A stretch of DNA of 64,000 nucleotides. Source: Kofleriaceae bacterium. Its GTDB lineage: Bacteria > Myxococcota_A > Polyangia > Haliangiales > Haliangiaceae. The notes under the pieces are model-generated. The model ran no database searches, was not told the DNA's origin, and worked only from the letters and a program-made list of their open reading frames with translations. A program made the translations under genes and the position numbers. Positions 45,014 to 60,300 of the stretch are shown piece after piece (position 1 is the first letter of the stretch; each line of letters opens with the position of its first letter). The stretch lies in NCBI GenBank assembly GCA_018057825.1, contig JAGPCY010000004.1, positions 248,001 to 312,000 of the forward strand. The letters run 5' to 3'.

Positions 45014-45343
45014 GAGCCGACCGGAGGGAGGCGTCTTGGAGAGGAGGCTCGCCGGGGGCGTGACCCCGGCGAGGAGAGGTTTGGTGACAAACCTCTCCAA
45101 TAAACACAGGGAGGCGTCTCGGAGAGGAGGCTCGCCGGGGGCGTGACCCCGGCGAGGAGAGGTTTGGTGACAAACCTCTCCAGAAGAACGTTTGGTGACA
45201 AACCTCTCCAAAAAACACAGCCCGCCTCGAGGTCTCCCCAACCTACGCTGAACCTCCAGCCGACCGGAGGGAGGCGTCTTGGAGAGGAGGCTCGCCGGGG
45301 GCGTGACCCCGGCGAGGAGAGGTTTGGTGACAAACCTCTCCAA
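45014..45343. repeat. Three-copy double-hairpin repeat after the 21-repeat lipoprotein gene
   Basis: Copies at 45014-45100, 45109-45181 and 45258-45343, plus a fragment at 45188-45211. Each copy has two adjoining perfect hairpins. The first pairs CTCGCCGGGG with CCCCGGCGAG (45048-45057/45064-45073) around GCGTGA. The second pairs GGAGAGGTTTG with CAAACCTCTCC (45073-45083/45088-45098) around GTGA, a GNRA tetraloop if transcribed. The last copy ends 7 nt from the stop of the minus-strand gene (45349), so it can end its transcript. The two flanking arms are unchanged between copies. Confidence 0.92.
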
Positions 45344-45348
45344 GAAGT

Positions 45349-48300
45349 TCAGAACGCCGCGTTCACGTTCTTCACCGCGTCCATCGTGACCACGCAGGTC
45401 GTCGCCGCGCCGGTGCAGTTGCCGGTCCAGCCGGTGAAGGTCGAGCCGACGTCGGGGGTCGCGGTCAGGGTCACGACCGTACCGTGGCCGAACAGCGCCG
45501 AGCACACGGCGCCGCAGGTGAGCCCACCCACGCTCGAGGTCACGGTGCCGGTGCCGGCGCCGCTCTTGGTGACGTTGAGCGCGTAGGTGTTGAGCGTGAA
45601 GGTCGCGTTGATCGTGCGGGCCGCGGTCACGGTCACCGTGCAGGCCCCGGTGCCCGGGCACTCGGGCGCGCTCCAGCCGGTGAAGGTCGAGCCGACCGCC
45701 GGCGCCGGGTTGAGCGTCACCGCGGTGCCGTAGTTGGTGTCGCGGAAGCAGGTCGCGCCGCAGTTCACGCCCGACGGCACCGAGGTCACGGTTCCGGCGC
45801 CGGTGCCGTCCTTCACCACGCTCAGGCGGTGGACCGACAGGTTGAAGGTCGCGGTCACCGTCGTCGCCGCGCTCACCGTCGTGTTGCAGGTCGGGACCGT
45901 GCCGGTGCAGCCGCCACCGCTCCAGCCCCCGAACACCGCGCCGAGGTCGGGCGTCGCGGTCAACGTGACCACGGTGCCGCCGGCGTAGGTCTCGGTGCAG
46001 TCGGTGCCCGGGCCGCAGTCGATGCCAGCCGGGTTCGAGCTGACGCCGCCGGTGCTGGTGCCGTTGCGAGCCACGGTCAGGAGGTAGGTGTTGAGCGCGA
46101 AGTTGGCGGTGACGCTCGCGGCCGCGGTCATCGTGACCGTGCACGGCCCGGTGCCGGTGCACGCGCCGGCCCATCCGGTGAAGGTCGAGGTCGCGGTAGG
46201 CGCGGCGGTCAGCGTGACCGTCGTGTTGTAGTCGAACAGCGCGCTGCAGGTCGCGCCGCACGAGATGCCCGCCGGCGTCGAGCTGATCGTGCCGGCGCCG
46301 GCGCCGGTCTTGGCCACCGTCAGGTTGTGGCGGACCAGGTTGAAGGTGGCGTTCACGGTGGCCGCGGCCGCCACCGTCACCGTGCAGGCGCCGGTGCCGG
46401 TGCACGCGCCCGACCAGCTCGCGAACACCGAGTTCGGCCCCGCGGTCGGCGTGAACGTGACGGCGGTGCCGGCGGTGTAGTTCTCGCTGCAGTCGCCAGG
46501 GCACGAGATGCCGGGCGCGCTCGAGGTGACGCTGCCGGTGCCGGTGCCGAGGAGCGCCACCGTCACCGGGAAGGTGTTGAGGTTGAACGTCGCGGTCACC
46601 GCCTTGGCCGCGTCCATCGTCACCACGCACGGATCGGTCCCGGTGCACGCGCCCGACCAGCCGGTGAACACCGAGGTCGCCGCCGGGGCCGCGGTCAGCG
46701 TCACCACCGTGCCGTGGGCGAAGGAGCCCGTCGCGGTCAAGCAGGTCGTGTTGCAGCTGATGCCGCTCGGCGTCGACGTCACCGTGCCAGTCCCGGTGCC
46801 GGCCTTGGTCAAGGTCAAGGCCCGGGTCGCCAGGTTGAAGGTGGCGGTCACCGTCGCGGCGGCGTTGATCGTGATCGCGCAGGTGCCGGTGCCCGTGCAG
46901 CCGCCCGACCAGCCGGCGAACACCGAGTTCGGTCCGACGGTCGCGGTCAGGACCACCGGCGTGGTCGCGAGGTAGGTCTCGTCGCAGTCGGTGTTGCAGT
47001 CGATCCCGGGTGGGTTCGAGGTCACGGTGCCGGTGCCGGTGCCGGCGCGCACCACGGTGAGCGGATACGAGTTGAGCGTGAAGGTCGCGGTCACCGCGGT
47101 CGCCGCGGTCATCGTGACCGTGCACGGGCCGGTGCCGGTGCAGCCGCCGCCTGACCAACCGACGAACGAGGCGTTGGCCGCCGGGGCCGCGGTCAAGGTC
47201 ACCGCCGTGCCGTGGTCGAAGGCCACGGTCTGCGTCGCGCAAGCGGCGTTGCAGGACACCCCGGTCGGCGCCGAGGTCACGGTGCCGGTGCCGTTGCCGG
47301 CCTTGGTCAGGGTCAGGTTGTAGCGGGTGGTGTTGAACTGCGCCGACACCGCGGTGGCCGCGTTGACCGTCACGGTGCACGCGCCGGTGCCCGAGCAGCC
47401 ACCGCCCGACCAGCCGGCGAAGGTGACGTTGGGGCCCGGGGTCGCGGTCAGGACCACCGGGGTGGTGGCCAGGTAGGGCTCGTCGCAGTCGGTGCCACAG
47501 TCGATGCCGGCGGGCGCCGACGAGACCGTGCTGGTCGCGGTGTTGTTGCCGGTCTTGGTGACCGTCAACGTGTACGTGTTGAGCGTGAAGGTCGCGGTCA
47601 CCGCGGTCGCCGCGGTCACCGTGGTCGTGCACGGCGCCGTGCCGGTGCAGCCGCCGCCGCTCCAGCCGACGAACGAGGCGTTGCTCGCCGGGTTGGCGGT
47701 CAGGGTCACCGCTGTGCCGTGGGCGTAGGTCCCGGTGGCGGTCGCGCACGAGGTGTTGCAGCTGATCCCGGTCGGGGCCGAGGTCACCGTGCCGGTGCCG
47801 TTGCCCGCCTTGGTGAGGGTGAGCGCGTAGGTCGCGAGGTTGAAGTTCGCCGTGATCGTGGCGTTGGCGCCGACGGTGATCGTGCAGGTCGGCACCGCGC
47901 CCGAGCACCCGCCGCCGCTCCAGCTCGTGAAGACGGTGTTGGGGCCGGGGACCGCGGTCAAGGTGACCGAGGTGGTCGCCAGGTAGGCCTCGTCGCAGTC
48001 GGTGCCGCAGTCGATGCCGGCCGGCGCCGAGCTGACGGTCCCCGTGCTGTTGCCGCCCTTCACGATCGTCACCGTATACGTGTTGAGCGTGAAGGTCGCG
48101 GTCACCGCGGTCGCCGCCGTGACGGTGGTCGTGCACGGTCCGGTGCCGGTGCAGCCGCCTCCGCTCCAGCCGGTGAAGCTAGCGTTGGCGGCCGGCGCGG
48201 CGTTGAGGATCACCGCCTGACCGTGGTTGTAGCTCGCGGTCTGGGTCGCGCAGGTGGTGCCACACGAGATCCCCGTCGGCGTCGAGGTCACGGTGCCGGT

Positions 48301-50726
48301 GCCGTTGCCGGCCTTGTTGACGGTCAGCGGCACGGTCACCAGGTTGAACCGCGCGGTGATCGTCGCCGCGGCGCTGACGGTCACGTTGCAGGCGCCGGTG
48401 CCGGTGCACGCCCCTGACCAGCCGGCGAACACCGAGTTGGGGCCGGCGGTCGGGACGAACTGCACCACCGAGCCGGCCGGGAAGCTGGCCGTGCAGGTCG
48501 TGCCGCAGTCGATGCCGACCGGGTTCGAGGCCACGGTGCCGGTGCCGGTGCCGGCCAGGTTGAAGGCCACGGTCAGCGGGTAGTCGTTGGCGGTGAAGGT
48601 CGCGGTCACGGTCTGGGCCGCGGCCATGGTCACGGTGCACTGGCCCGTGCCGGTGCAGCCGCCGCCGGTCCAGCCGGTGAAGGTCGACGTCAGGTTGGGC
48701 GCCGCGGTCAAGGTCACCGTCGCGCCGGCGTCGTAGGCCTCGGCGCAGTCGGTGCCGCAGTTGATGCCGGTGGGCAGCGACGTGACCGTGCCGGCGCCGG
48801 TGCCGGCGCGCACGACGTTCAGGTTGAAGCGCTGGGTCGAGAACGTGGCGGTGACGTTGGTGTCGCTGGCCAAGGTGATCGTGCAGGTGCCGGTGCCCGT
48901 GCAGCCGCCGCCGGTCCAGCTCGCGAAGCTCGAGCCTGGGCTTGCGATCGGCGTGAGGATGATCGCGGTGCCCGAGGGAAACGCCTCGGTGCAGTCGCTG
49001 CCGCAGTCGATGCCGCCGGGAGCCGAGGTCACGCGCCCGCCGCCGGCGCCGGCGATCACCGTCGATAGCGTGTAGGTGTTGCGATCGAACGTGGCAGTCA
49101 CGGTCTGGGCGGTGGTCATGGTGACGTCGCAGGTCGGCGCGGTGCCGGTGCAGCCACCGCCGGCCCAGCCGGCGAACAGGTCGCCGCCGGTCGGGGTCGC
49201 GGTCAGGGTCACGACCGTGCCGCCCGGGTAGTCCTGGACGCAGTCGGTGCCGCAGTTGATGCCGCCCGGCGACGACGTGATCGTGCCGCTGCCGCCGCCG
49301 GCGCGCGCGACGATCAGGGTCGTCGGCGCGCTGACGAAGTTGGCGGTGACGGTGGTCGACGACGACATCGTGACGACACACGGGCCGTTGCCGATGCAGC
49401 CGCCGCCGCTCCAACCGGCGAAGGTCGAGCCCGGCGCCGGGGTGGCCTGGAGCGAGATCAGCGACGTCGCCGGGAAGTTCTCGGTGCAGTCGGCGCCGCA
49501 GTCGATGCCGGCCGGCGACGAGACCACCGTGCCGCTGCCGGTACCGCCGAGGGTCACGGTCAGGGGGTAGCTGTTGATCGTGAAGGTCGCGGTCGCCGAC
49601 TTGGCGCTGTCGATCGTCAGCGTGCACGGCGCCATGCCGGTACACGAGCCGGTCCAGCCGGTGAACGACGACTGGCCGGTCGGGGTCGCGGTCAGGGTCA
49701 CGATCGTGCCGGCGGCGTAGGCCTGCATGCAGTCGGCCCCGCAGTTGATGCCCGAGGGCAACGAGGTCACGACGCCGGTGCCGTTGCCGGCGCGCTCGAC
49801 CAGGACCGGGTACTGACGACGGTCGAACTGAGCGTCGACCGCGACCGCGTTGGCGACGTTGACCGTGCACGGCCCGACGCCGGCGCAGCCGCCGCCGGAC
49901 CACCCGGCGAAGGTCGAGGTCGGATCGGCGGCGGCGGTCAGGGTCACGACAGTGTTGCCGGGGTAGACCTCGTCGCAGTCGGCGCCGCAGTCGATGCCGG
50001 CCGGGGTCGAGGTCACGGTGCCGGCGCCGAAGCCGGTCCGGGTCACGACCAGGGTCTGATCGAGCGCGAACGCGGCGTTGACGGTGCGGGCCTCGGTGAC
50101 CGTGAAGGTGCACGGCGCGGTGCCGGTGCAGCCGCCGCCGGCCCAGCCGAGGAACGAGGTCGAGGTCCCCGGGTTGGGGGCGATCGTCACCTCGGTGCCA
50201 TGGGCGAACGTGAAGGTGCAGGTGCCGGGGCAGTCGAGGCCGGCCGGCGTCGAGGTCACCGAGCCGACCCCGTTGCCGCTGCGGACGATCGTGACCGGGT
50301 AGGTCGCGAGGTCGAACTCCGCGGTCACCGTGGTGTCGGCGGTCAGCGTGAAGGTGCAGGCGCCGGTGCCCGTGCACGGCCCTGACCAGCCGGTGAAGCC
50401 GGAGTCCGAGGCCGCGGTCGGCAGGAGCGCGACCAGGGAGCCGACCGGGAAGCTGGCGCTACACGACGCGCCGCAGTCGATCCCGGGGGGGCTCGAGCGC
50501 ACGCCACCGCTGCCGGTCCCGGTGCGCTCGACGGTGATCGTGGCCATCGGGCCGGTCGGCCCGTCGGGGCCGGCGTCGATCATCGCGGCGTCGGGCCGGG
50601 CGGCGTCGACCTCCGCGGCGTCGGGGGCGAGGCCGGGCGGGTCGCTGCAGGCGGTGACCGCGGCGGCCAGGGCCAGGGCGGCGACGGTGGTGAGGCGGAG
50701 TGAGTGGCGGACCGACGACGCGAGCT

Positions 50727-50730
<4 letters not shown>
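45349..50730 (-). CDS. Giant lipoprotein with 21 InlB B-like (Flg_new_2-type) repeats
   Basis: This 1793-residue protein starts at GTG 50730, which overlaps the upstream stop by 4 nt. The signal ends with a clear lipobox VTAC. A short Asp/Pro/Ala spacer is followed by 21 tandem repeats of ~81 residues, the whole mature protein. Each repeat runs [15 protein letters not shown], then GIDCGTDC, a HGT-VTLTA block, [16 protein letters not shown] and TVTATF. Four Cys per repeat could make two disulfides. The family is the divergent InlB B-repeat, a secreted beta-fold of surface and adhesion proteins. There is no catalytic domain. Repeats 10-16 are the most alike, suggesting recent duplication. Confidence 0.9.
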
Positions 50731-53456
<2,726 letters not shown>

Positions 53457-53623
53457 GAGGGCCTCGAGGCGAAGGGAAGGCACACCGCGATCGGCCGCGC
53501 CACAAGCTGTGAGCGCGACCCCCCAATCCTGACCATGATGACCGGCCGCCCGCGCAACCGTCAATCGCGGTCACGAGGGATCATCGCGACGACGTCACAC
53601 ACACCACCGCACCTCATCACCCA

Positions 53624-53840
53624 CCCCCGAGCCCGAATCCGAACCCGATCACCCCCGAACCCGATCCCGATCCCGAGTCCGAGTCCGAACCCGAACCCGA
53701 TCCCGATCCCGAACCCGAACCCGAACCCGAGTCCGAACCCGATCCCGAACCCGAACCCGATCCCGATCCCGAACCCGATCCCGAGTCCGAGTCCGAGTCC
53801 GAGTCCGAGTCCGAAACCGAGTCCGAGTCCGAGTCCGAGT
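53624..53840 (+). repeat. Tract 6: CCGANN hexanucleotide repeat
   Basis: About 215 bp of CCGANN with NN mainly AC, TC and GT, lying between the start of the TSP3 gene (53456, minus) and a 181-bp tandem repeat. CCGANN is on the plus strand, which is not the sense strand of either flanking gene; this is the exception among the six tracts. Confidence 0.9.
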
Positions 53841-53873
53841 GCAAGCGCGTCTTGCAGGACTGGGGCGACGGCC

Positions 53874-54230
53874 CGTCTGAGTTCACCCGCCCACCGCGCT
53901 GAAGCAGACAGCGGCTGAACGCCGGTACCCACGCACCACCACCGCCGGTGAGATCCCCCACGGCGCTCCCGCGATCCGGACGTTTTGGGAGGGGGGCCCC
54001 ATTCGCTCCGCGAATGGGGGGAGGGTTCTTTCGAAAAACCTCCCGATCACCCTTCGTCCGAGTTCACCCGCCCACCGCGCTGAAGCAGACAGCGGCTGAA
54101 CGCCGGCGCTGGCGCATCACCACCGCCGGTGAGATCCCCCACGGGGCTCCCGCGATCCGGACGTTATGGGAGGGGGGCCCCATTCGCTCCGCGAATGGGG
54201 GGAGGGTTTTTTCGAAAAACCCTCCGGAAA
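53874..54230. repeat. 181-bp tandem duplication carrying double hairpins
   Basis: Two copies, 53874-54054 and 54055-54230, are nearly identical. Each ends in two adjoining hairpins: CCCCATTCGC with GCGAATGGGG around TCC (copy 2: 54178-54187/54191-54200), then GGAGGGTTTTT with AAAAACCCTCC around TCG (54201-54211/54215-54225). The second hairpin is imperfect in copy 1. Copy 2 ends 12 nt from the stop of the minus-strand gene at 54238, and may be its terminator. Confidence 0.92.
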
Positions 54231-54237
54231 GAAACGA

Positions 54238-54639
54238 TCAGATCCGCTGAATCCCGGCGTAGCTCTGGTTCGCCGGCTCGTAGTCGATCAACACCGATTG
54301 GGCGTTGGCCGACTGGGCGATCCGCACCATGTCGTCGCGGTTGCCGCGGACCACCATGCGCGGCTCAGCGCCCTCGATGCCCTGCGAGGTCAAGAACTGG
54401 CGGGCCTTGACCACCGTCTTGAAGCCGAGCAGGTAGGCGGTGTCGCCGGACTTCGCCATCATCGGGACGCGGCCATCGGCGTCCGCGGTGGGGAGCTGAT
54501 CCTCGTTGGCGATCAGCAGGACCCAGAGGCCATCGAGGACGCTGCCGGGGCCGGCGGCGACCGGACCGGTCGCGCGCTGGGCGCGGGGAGGGGGTTGCGT
54601 CGTCGAATTGGCCCGGCGTCCGTAGTCCATCTCTTGCAT
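54238..54639 (-). CDS. Small protein with SseB-like domain
   Basis: This 133-residue protein has a disordered Gln/Pro/Arg N-terminus (~1-30), then LDGLWVLLIANEDQLPTADADGRVPM and GFKTVVKARQFLTSQGIEGAEPRMVVRG, an alpha/beta pattern close to the SseB N-terminal domain. The end has VLIDYEPANQSYAG. The match is weak, and no function is proposed. ATG 54639 has a GGAG 9 nt before it. It is divergent from moaA. Confidence 0.55.
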   Translation of the reverse strand: MQEMDYGRRANSTTQPPPRAQRATGPVAAGPGSVLDGLWVLLIANEDQLPTADADGRVPMMAKSGDTAYLLGFKTVVKARQFLTSQGIEGAEPRMVVRGNRDDMVRIAQSANAQSVLIDYEPANQSYAGIQRI

Positions 54640-54945
54640 CTAATAGCACTCCAGAGTTTGGCGGCCTAGGTGCGGTTTTTCCTCGGAATTGTCAAGCGAA
54701 AACCGCGGAGGCGATCGCTCCCAGCGCCGTCCGAACCCTCGTCCCCCAGCGCCGGTCCGCGTCGCCCCACGGTCGGCGCGGTTCCCGACTTGACGAGCCT
54801 CTCGGCACCGACCAGAGTCGCCCTCATGGCCCCGGCGTCCCCTCCGTCGCCCCGGGTCTCCCTGCCGGTCCTCGGCGCGCCCACGCCGGTCCCGGCCGAG
54901 CCTCCGGTCCCAGAAGGGGCTCCGGCCCCGACGGTCGACGGCCCC

Positions 54946-55926
54946 ATGCTCGACCGCTTCGCCCGGCCGCTCCGCTACCTGCGGATCTCGGTCACCGACC
55001 GCTGCAACTACGCGTGCACGTATTGCGTGCCCGACGCCGGGATCGCGCACCAACCGCGCGCTGACCTCCTGACCTTCGAAGAGCTCGAGCGGGTCGTCGC
55101 GGTCTTCGTCGAGCTCGGCGTCGAGCGCGTCCGCTTGACCGGCGGCGAGCCCACCGTGCGCGCCAAGATCGAGGAGCTGGTCGCCCGGCTGGCCGCCCGC
55201 GTCCCGACCGTGGTCATGACCACCAACGGCCACCGCCTGCCCGAGCTGGCGGCGCCGCTGGCGCAGGCCGGCCTGGCCGGGGTCAACGTCTCCCTCGACA
55301 CGCTCGACGCCGAGCGCTTCGCCCGCCTCACCCGCGGCGGCGAGCTGGCGCGGGTCCTCGCCGGCATCGACGCCGCCCGCGCCGCCGGCCTGGAGGTGAA
55401 GCTGAACGCGGTCGCCCTGGCCGGCGAGAACGACCACGAGCTGGCGGCCCTGTGCGAGTTCGCGTGGAGCCGCGGCGCGGTCGTGCGCTTCATCGAGCAC
55501 ATGCCGCTGTCCGACGGCGCGCTGTACCAGCCGGCCCGCGAGCTCGCGGCCGAGACGATCCGCGCCGCCCTCACCGCGACCTACGGGGCGCTGGTTCCGG
55601 CCCCGCGCTCGCGGCGTCAGGTCGGCCCGGCCCGCTACTGGGCCGTCGCCAGCGCGCCCACCCGCGAGGTCGGCATCATCTCGGCCATGACCGAGCACTT
55701 CTGCGACGACTGCAACCGGGTGCGCCTGACCGCGGCGGGGGCCCTGCACGCCTGCCTGGGGCACGACGACGCGGTCGACCTACGCGCCGTGGTCCGCGGC
55801 GGCGGCAGCGACGACGACCTGCGGCGCGCGGTGGCCTGGTCCCTGGCCGGCAAGAGGGCGGGGCACGAGTTCCAGCGCACGGGGGCCGGCGCCCCCGGGA
55901 AGCATATGATCGCGATCGGCGGTTAA
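54946..55926 (+). CDS. moaA: GTP 3',8-cyclase (molybdopterin synthesis, MoaA)
   Basis: This 326-residue radical SAM enzyme makes the first intermediate of molybdenum cofactor from GTP. The SAM-cluster motif is CNYACTYC near residue 20; RVRLTGGEPTVR and VNVSLDTLDAERF follow. The second 4Fe-4S site has CDDCNRVRLTAAGALHAC. The protein ends with the essential Gly-Gly pair. ATG 54946 fits the family start; ATG 54826 in the same frame would add a Pro/Ala-rich 40 residues. No other moa gene is in the window. Confidence 0.95.
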   Translation: MLDRFARPLRYLRISVTDRCNYACTYCVPDAGIAHQPRADLLTFEELERVVAVFVELGVERVRLTGGEPTVRAKIEELVARLAARVPTVVMTTNGHRLPELAAPLAQAGLAGVNVSLDTLDAERFARLTRGGELARVLAGIDAARAAGLEVKLNAVALAGENDHELAALCEFAWSRGAVVRFIEHMPLSDGALYQPARELAAETIRAALTATYGALVPAPRSRRQVGPARYWAVASAPTREVGIISAMTEHFCDDCNRVRLTAAGALHACLGHDDAVDLRAVVRGGGSDDDLRRAVAWSLAGKRAGHEFQRTGAGAPGKHMIAIGG

Positions 55927-56124
55927 CAGGGTATGCTGTCTCCCGTCGCCGCGAACCCCGCGAGATCTCGAAGTCGCCGCTGCGGCATCCAACCTCACGC
56001 CCCGTCCCTCGTCCTTGGCCCGGACCATGCTACCAGTGATTGTACTGATCTCACCGGTCGCACTGGTCTCACTGGTCTCGCCCGGTCTCGCCCCCGCTAA
56101 CGCCCGTTTCGTCTGGAGGTACTT
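55927..56124. other. Intergenic region before the ccm operon
   Basis: This 198-bp gap holds no gene. Around 56037-56092 the plus strand has loosely repeated ACTGGTCTC / CCCGGTCTCGCC units. A GGAGG site at 56115-56119 precedes the GTG start of ccmE. Confidence 0.4.
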
Positions 56125-56556
<432 letters not shown>

Positions 56557-56578
56557 GCCGTCGGGCCGAGCCGGACCG

Positions 56579-56634
56579 GTTCCATCGCTCCTGTTCCATC
56601 GCTCCTGTTCCATCGCTCCTGTTCCATCGCTCCT
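56579..56634. repeat. 14-bp tandem repeat between ccmE and ccmF
   Basis: Four perfect head-to-tail copies of GTTCCATCGCTCCT start 23 bp after the ccmE stop. No hairpin is evident. The rest of the gap to ccmF (56635-56783) is featureless. Confidence 0.95.
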
Positions 56635-56783
56635 GGCCCCCGCCAGGGTTCTAGAGCCTGCTACCCTCCCTGGGCGCCAGCCGGCGCCTGCGGTTCGCCA
56701 CCGCTCGGCGGGTCATCCTACCCGCGACGCGAGACCCGAAACGATCCCGCGCCGTCGCCGCCAGGCGACTGACGAGAGCCCCC

Positions 56784-59478
<2,695 letters not shown>

Positions 59479-59486
<8 letters not shown>

Positions 59487-60300
59487 GGCGGCCGCACCTC
59501 CGACGGCGCGGGTGGTCGACGACCAGGCCCGGCGCCGGGCTCGCGTGGGCTGGATCGTGGCCCTGGCGATGATCCCGCCGGGCCTGTTCTTGATCGGCCA
59601 CGCCAACCGCTGGCACCTGACCTCGCCGGTGATCGTCTTGGGCCTGGCCTGGGTGGCGCTGATCGGCGCCGGCTACACCCTGGTGCGGGCGGCCAACGCC
59701 GCCGTCGATCCCATCGCGGACGACTGGTTCGTCGCCACCGGCTCCCGCGACGAGCTCGAGCGCGAGAAGCGCAACCTCATCCGGGCCATCAAGGACGTCG
59801 AGTTCGATCGCGACACCGGCAAGGTCACCGCGGCCGACGCCGACCAGCAGATCGCGATGTATCGGGCCCGGGCCATCGAGGTCATCAAGGCCATCGACGC
59901 CAGCGTGGCGTCGACTCCGCGCGAGCGAGTGCTGGCCGAGCTGGCTGCCCGGGTGGCGCTGGCTCGTACCGCGGACAAGGCCGGCAAGAAGGCCAAGACC
60001 GCCAAGGCGAGCAAGCCCGGCAAGCCCGCCGTGACCGAGAAGGCCGCTGCGCCGGTCGAGGTCGCGCGCGCCGCGGCGCCCGACGCTGGGCTGGCGGAGG
60101 ACGGCCCGGTCGAGGACGGTCGGGCCGAGGAAGCCGGCGACGAGGCCGCGCCGGCCGACGCGTCCGCGCCCGATCTGACCGACGCGCCCGACGTGCTCGC
60201 CGAGGCTGCGCCGCCGCGCGCCGCGACCGCCGCGACCGCGCCGACCCCGACGCCTCCCACCGCCCCGACCGCCGCTCCGACCGAGGAGGCTGCGCCGTGA
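59479..60300 (+). CDS. CcmI-like protein with disordered tail
   Basis: This 273-residue protein has two membrane helices (~22-41 and ~48-68), then a conserved cytoplasmic or periplasmic helix: LEREKRNLIRAIKDVEFDRDTGKVTAADADQQ, which matches the N-terminal part of CcmI/CycH. The TPR part of CcmI is missing; instead residues ~160-273 are Ala/Pro/Lys-rich and likely disordered. In other bacteria CcmI holds apocytochrome c for heme attachment. Start 59479 overlaps ccmF; the stop overlaps the next GTG. Confidence 0.75.

Noticed and set aside
44675-48136. An 1153-residue minus-strand frame with Asp/Arg/His-rich sequence
   Set aside because: It is the frame-shifted shadow of the 21-repeat lipoprotein gene; the true frame has a lipobox and regular InlB-like repeats.
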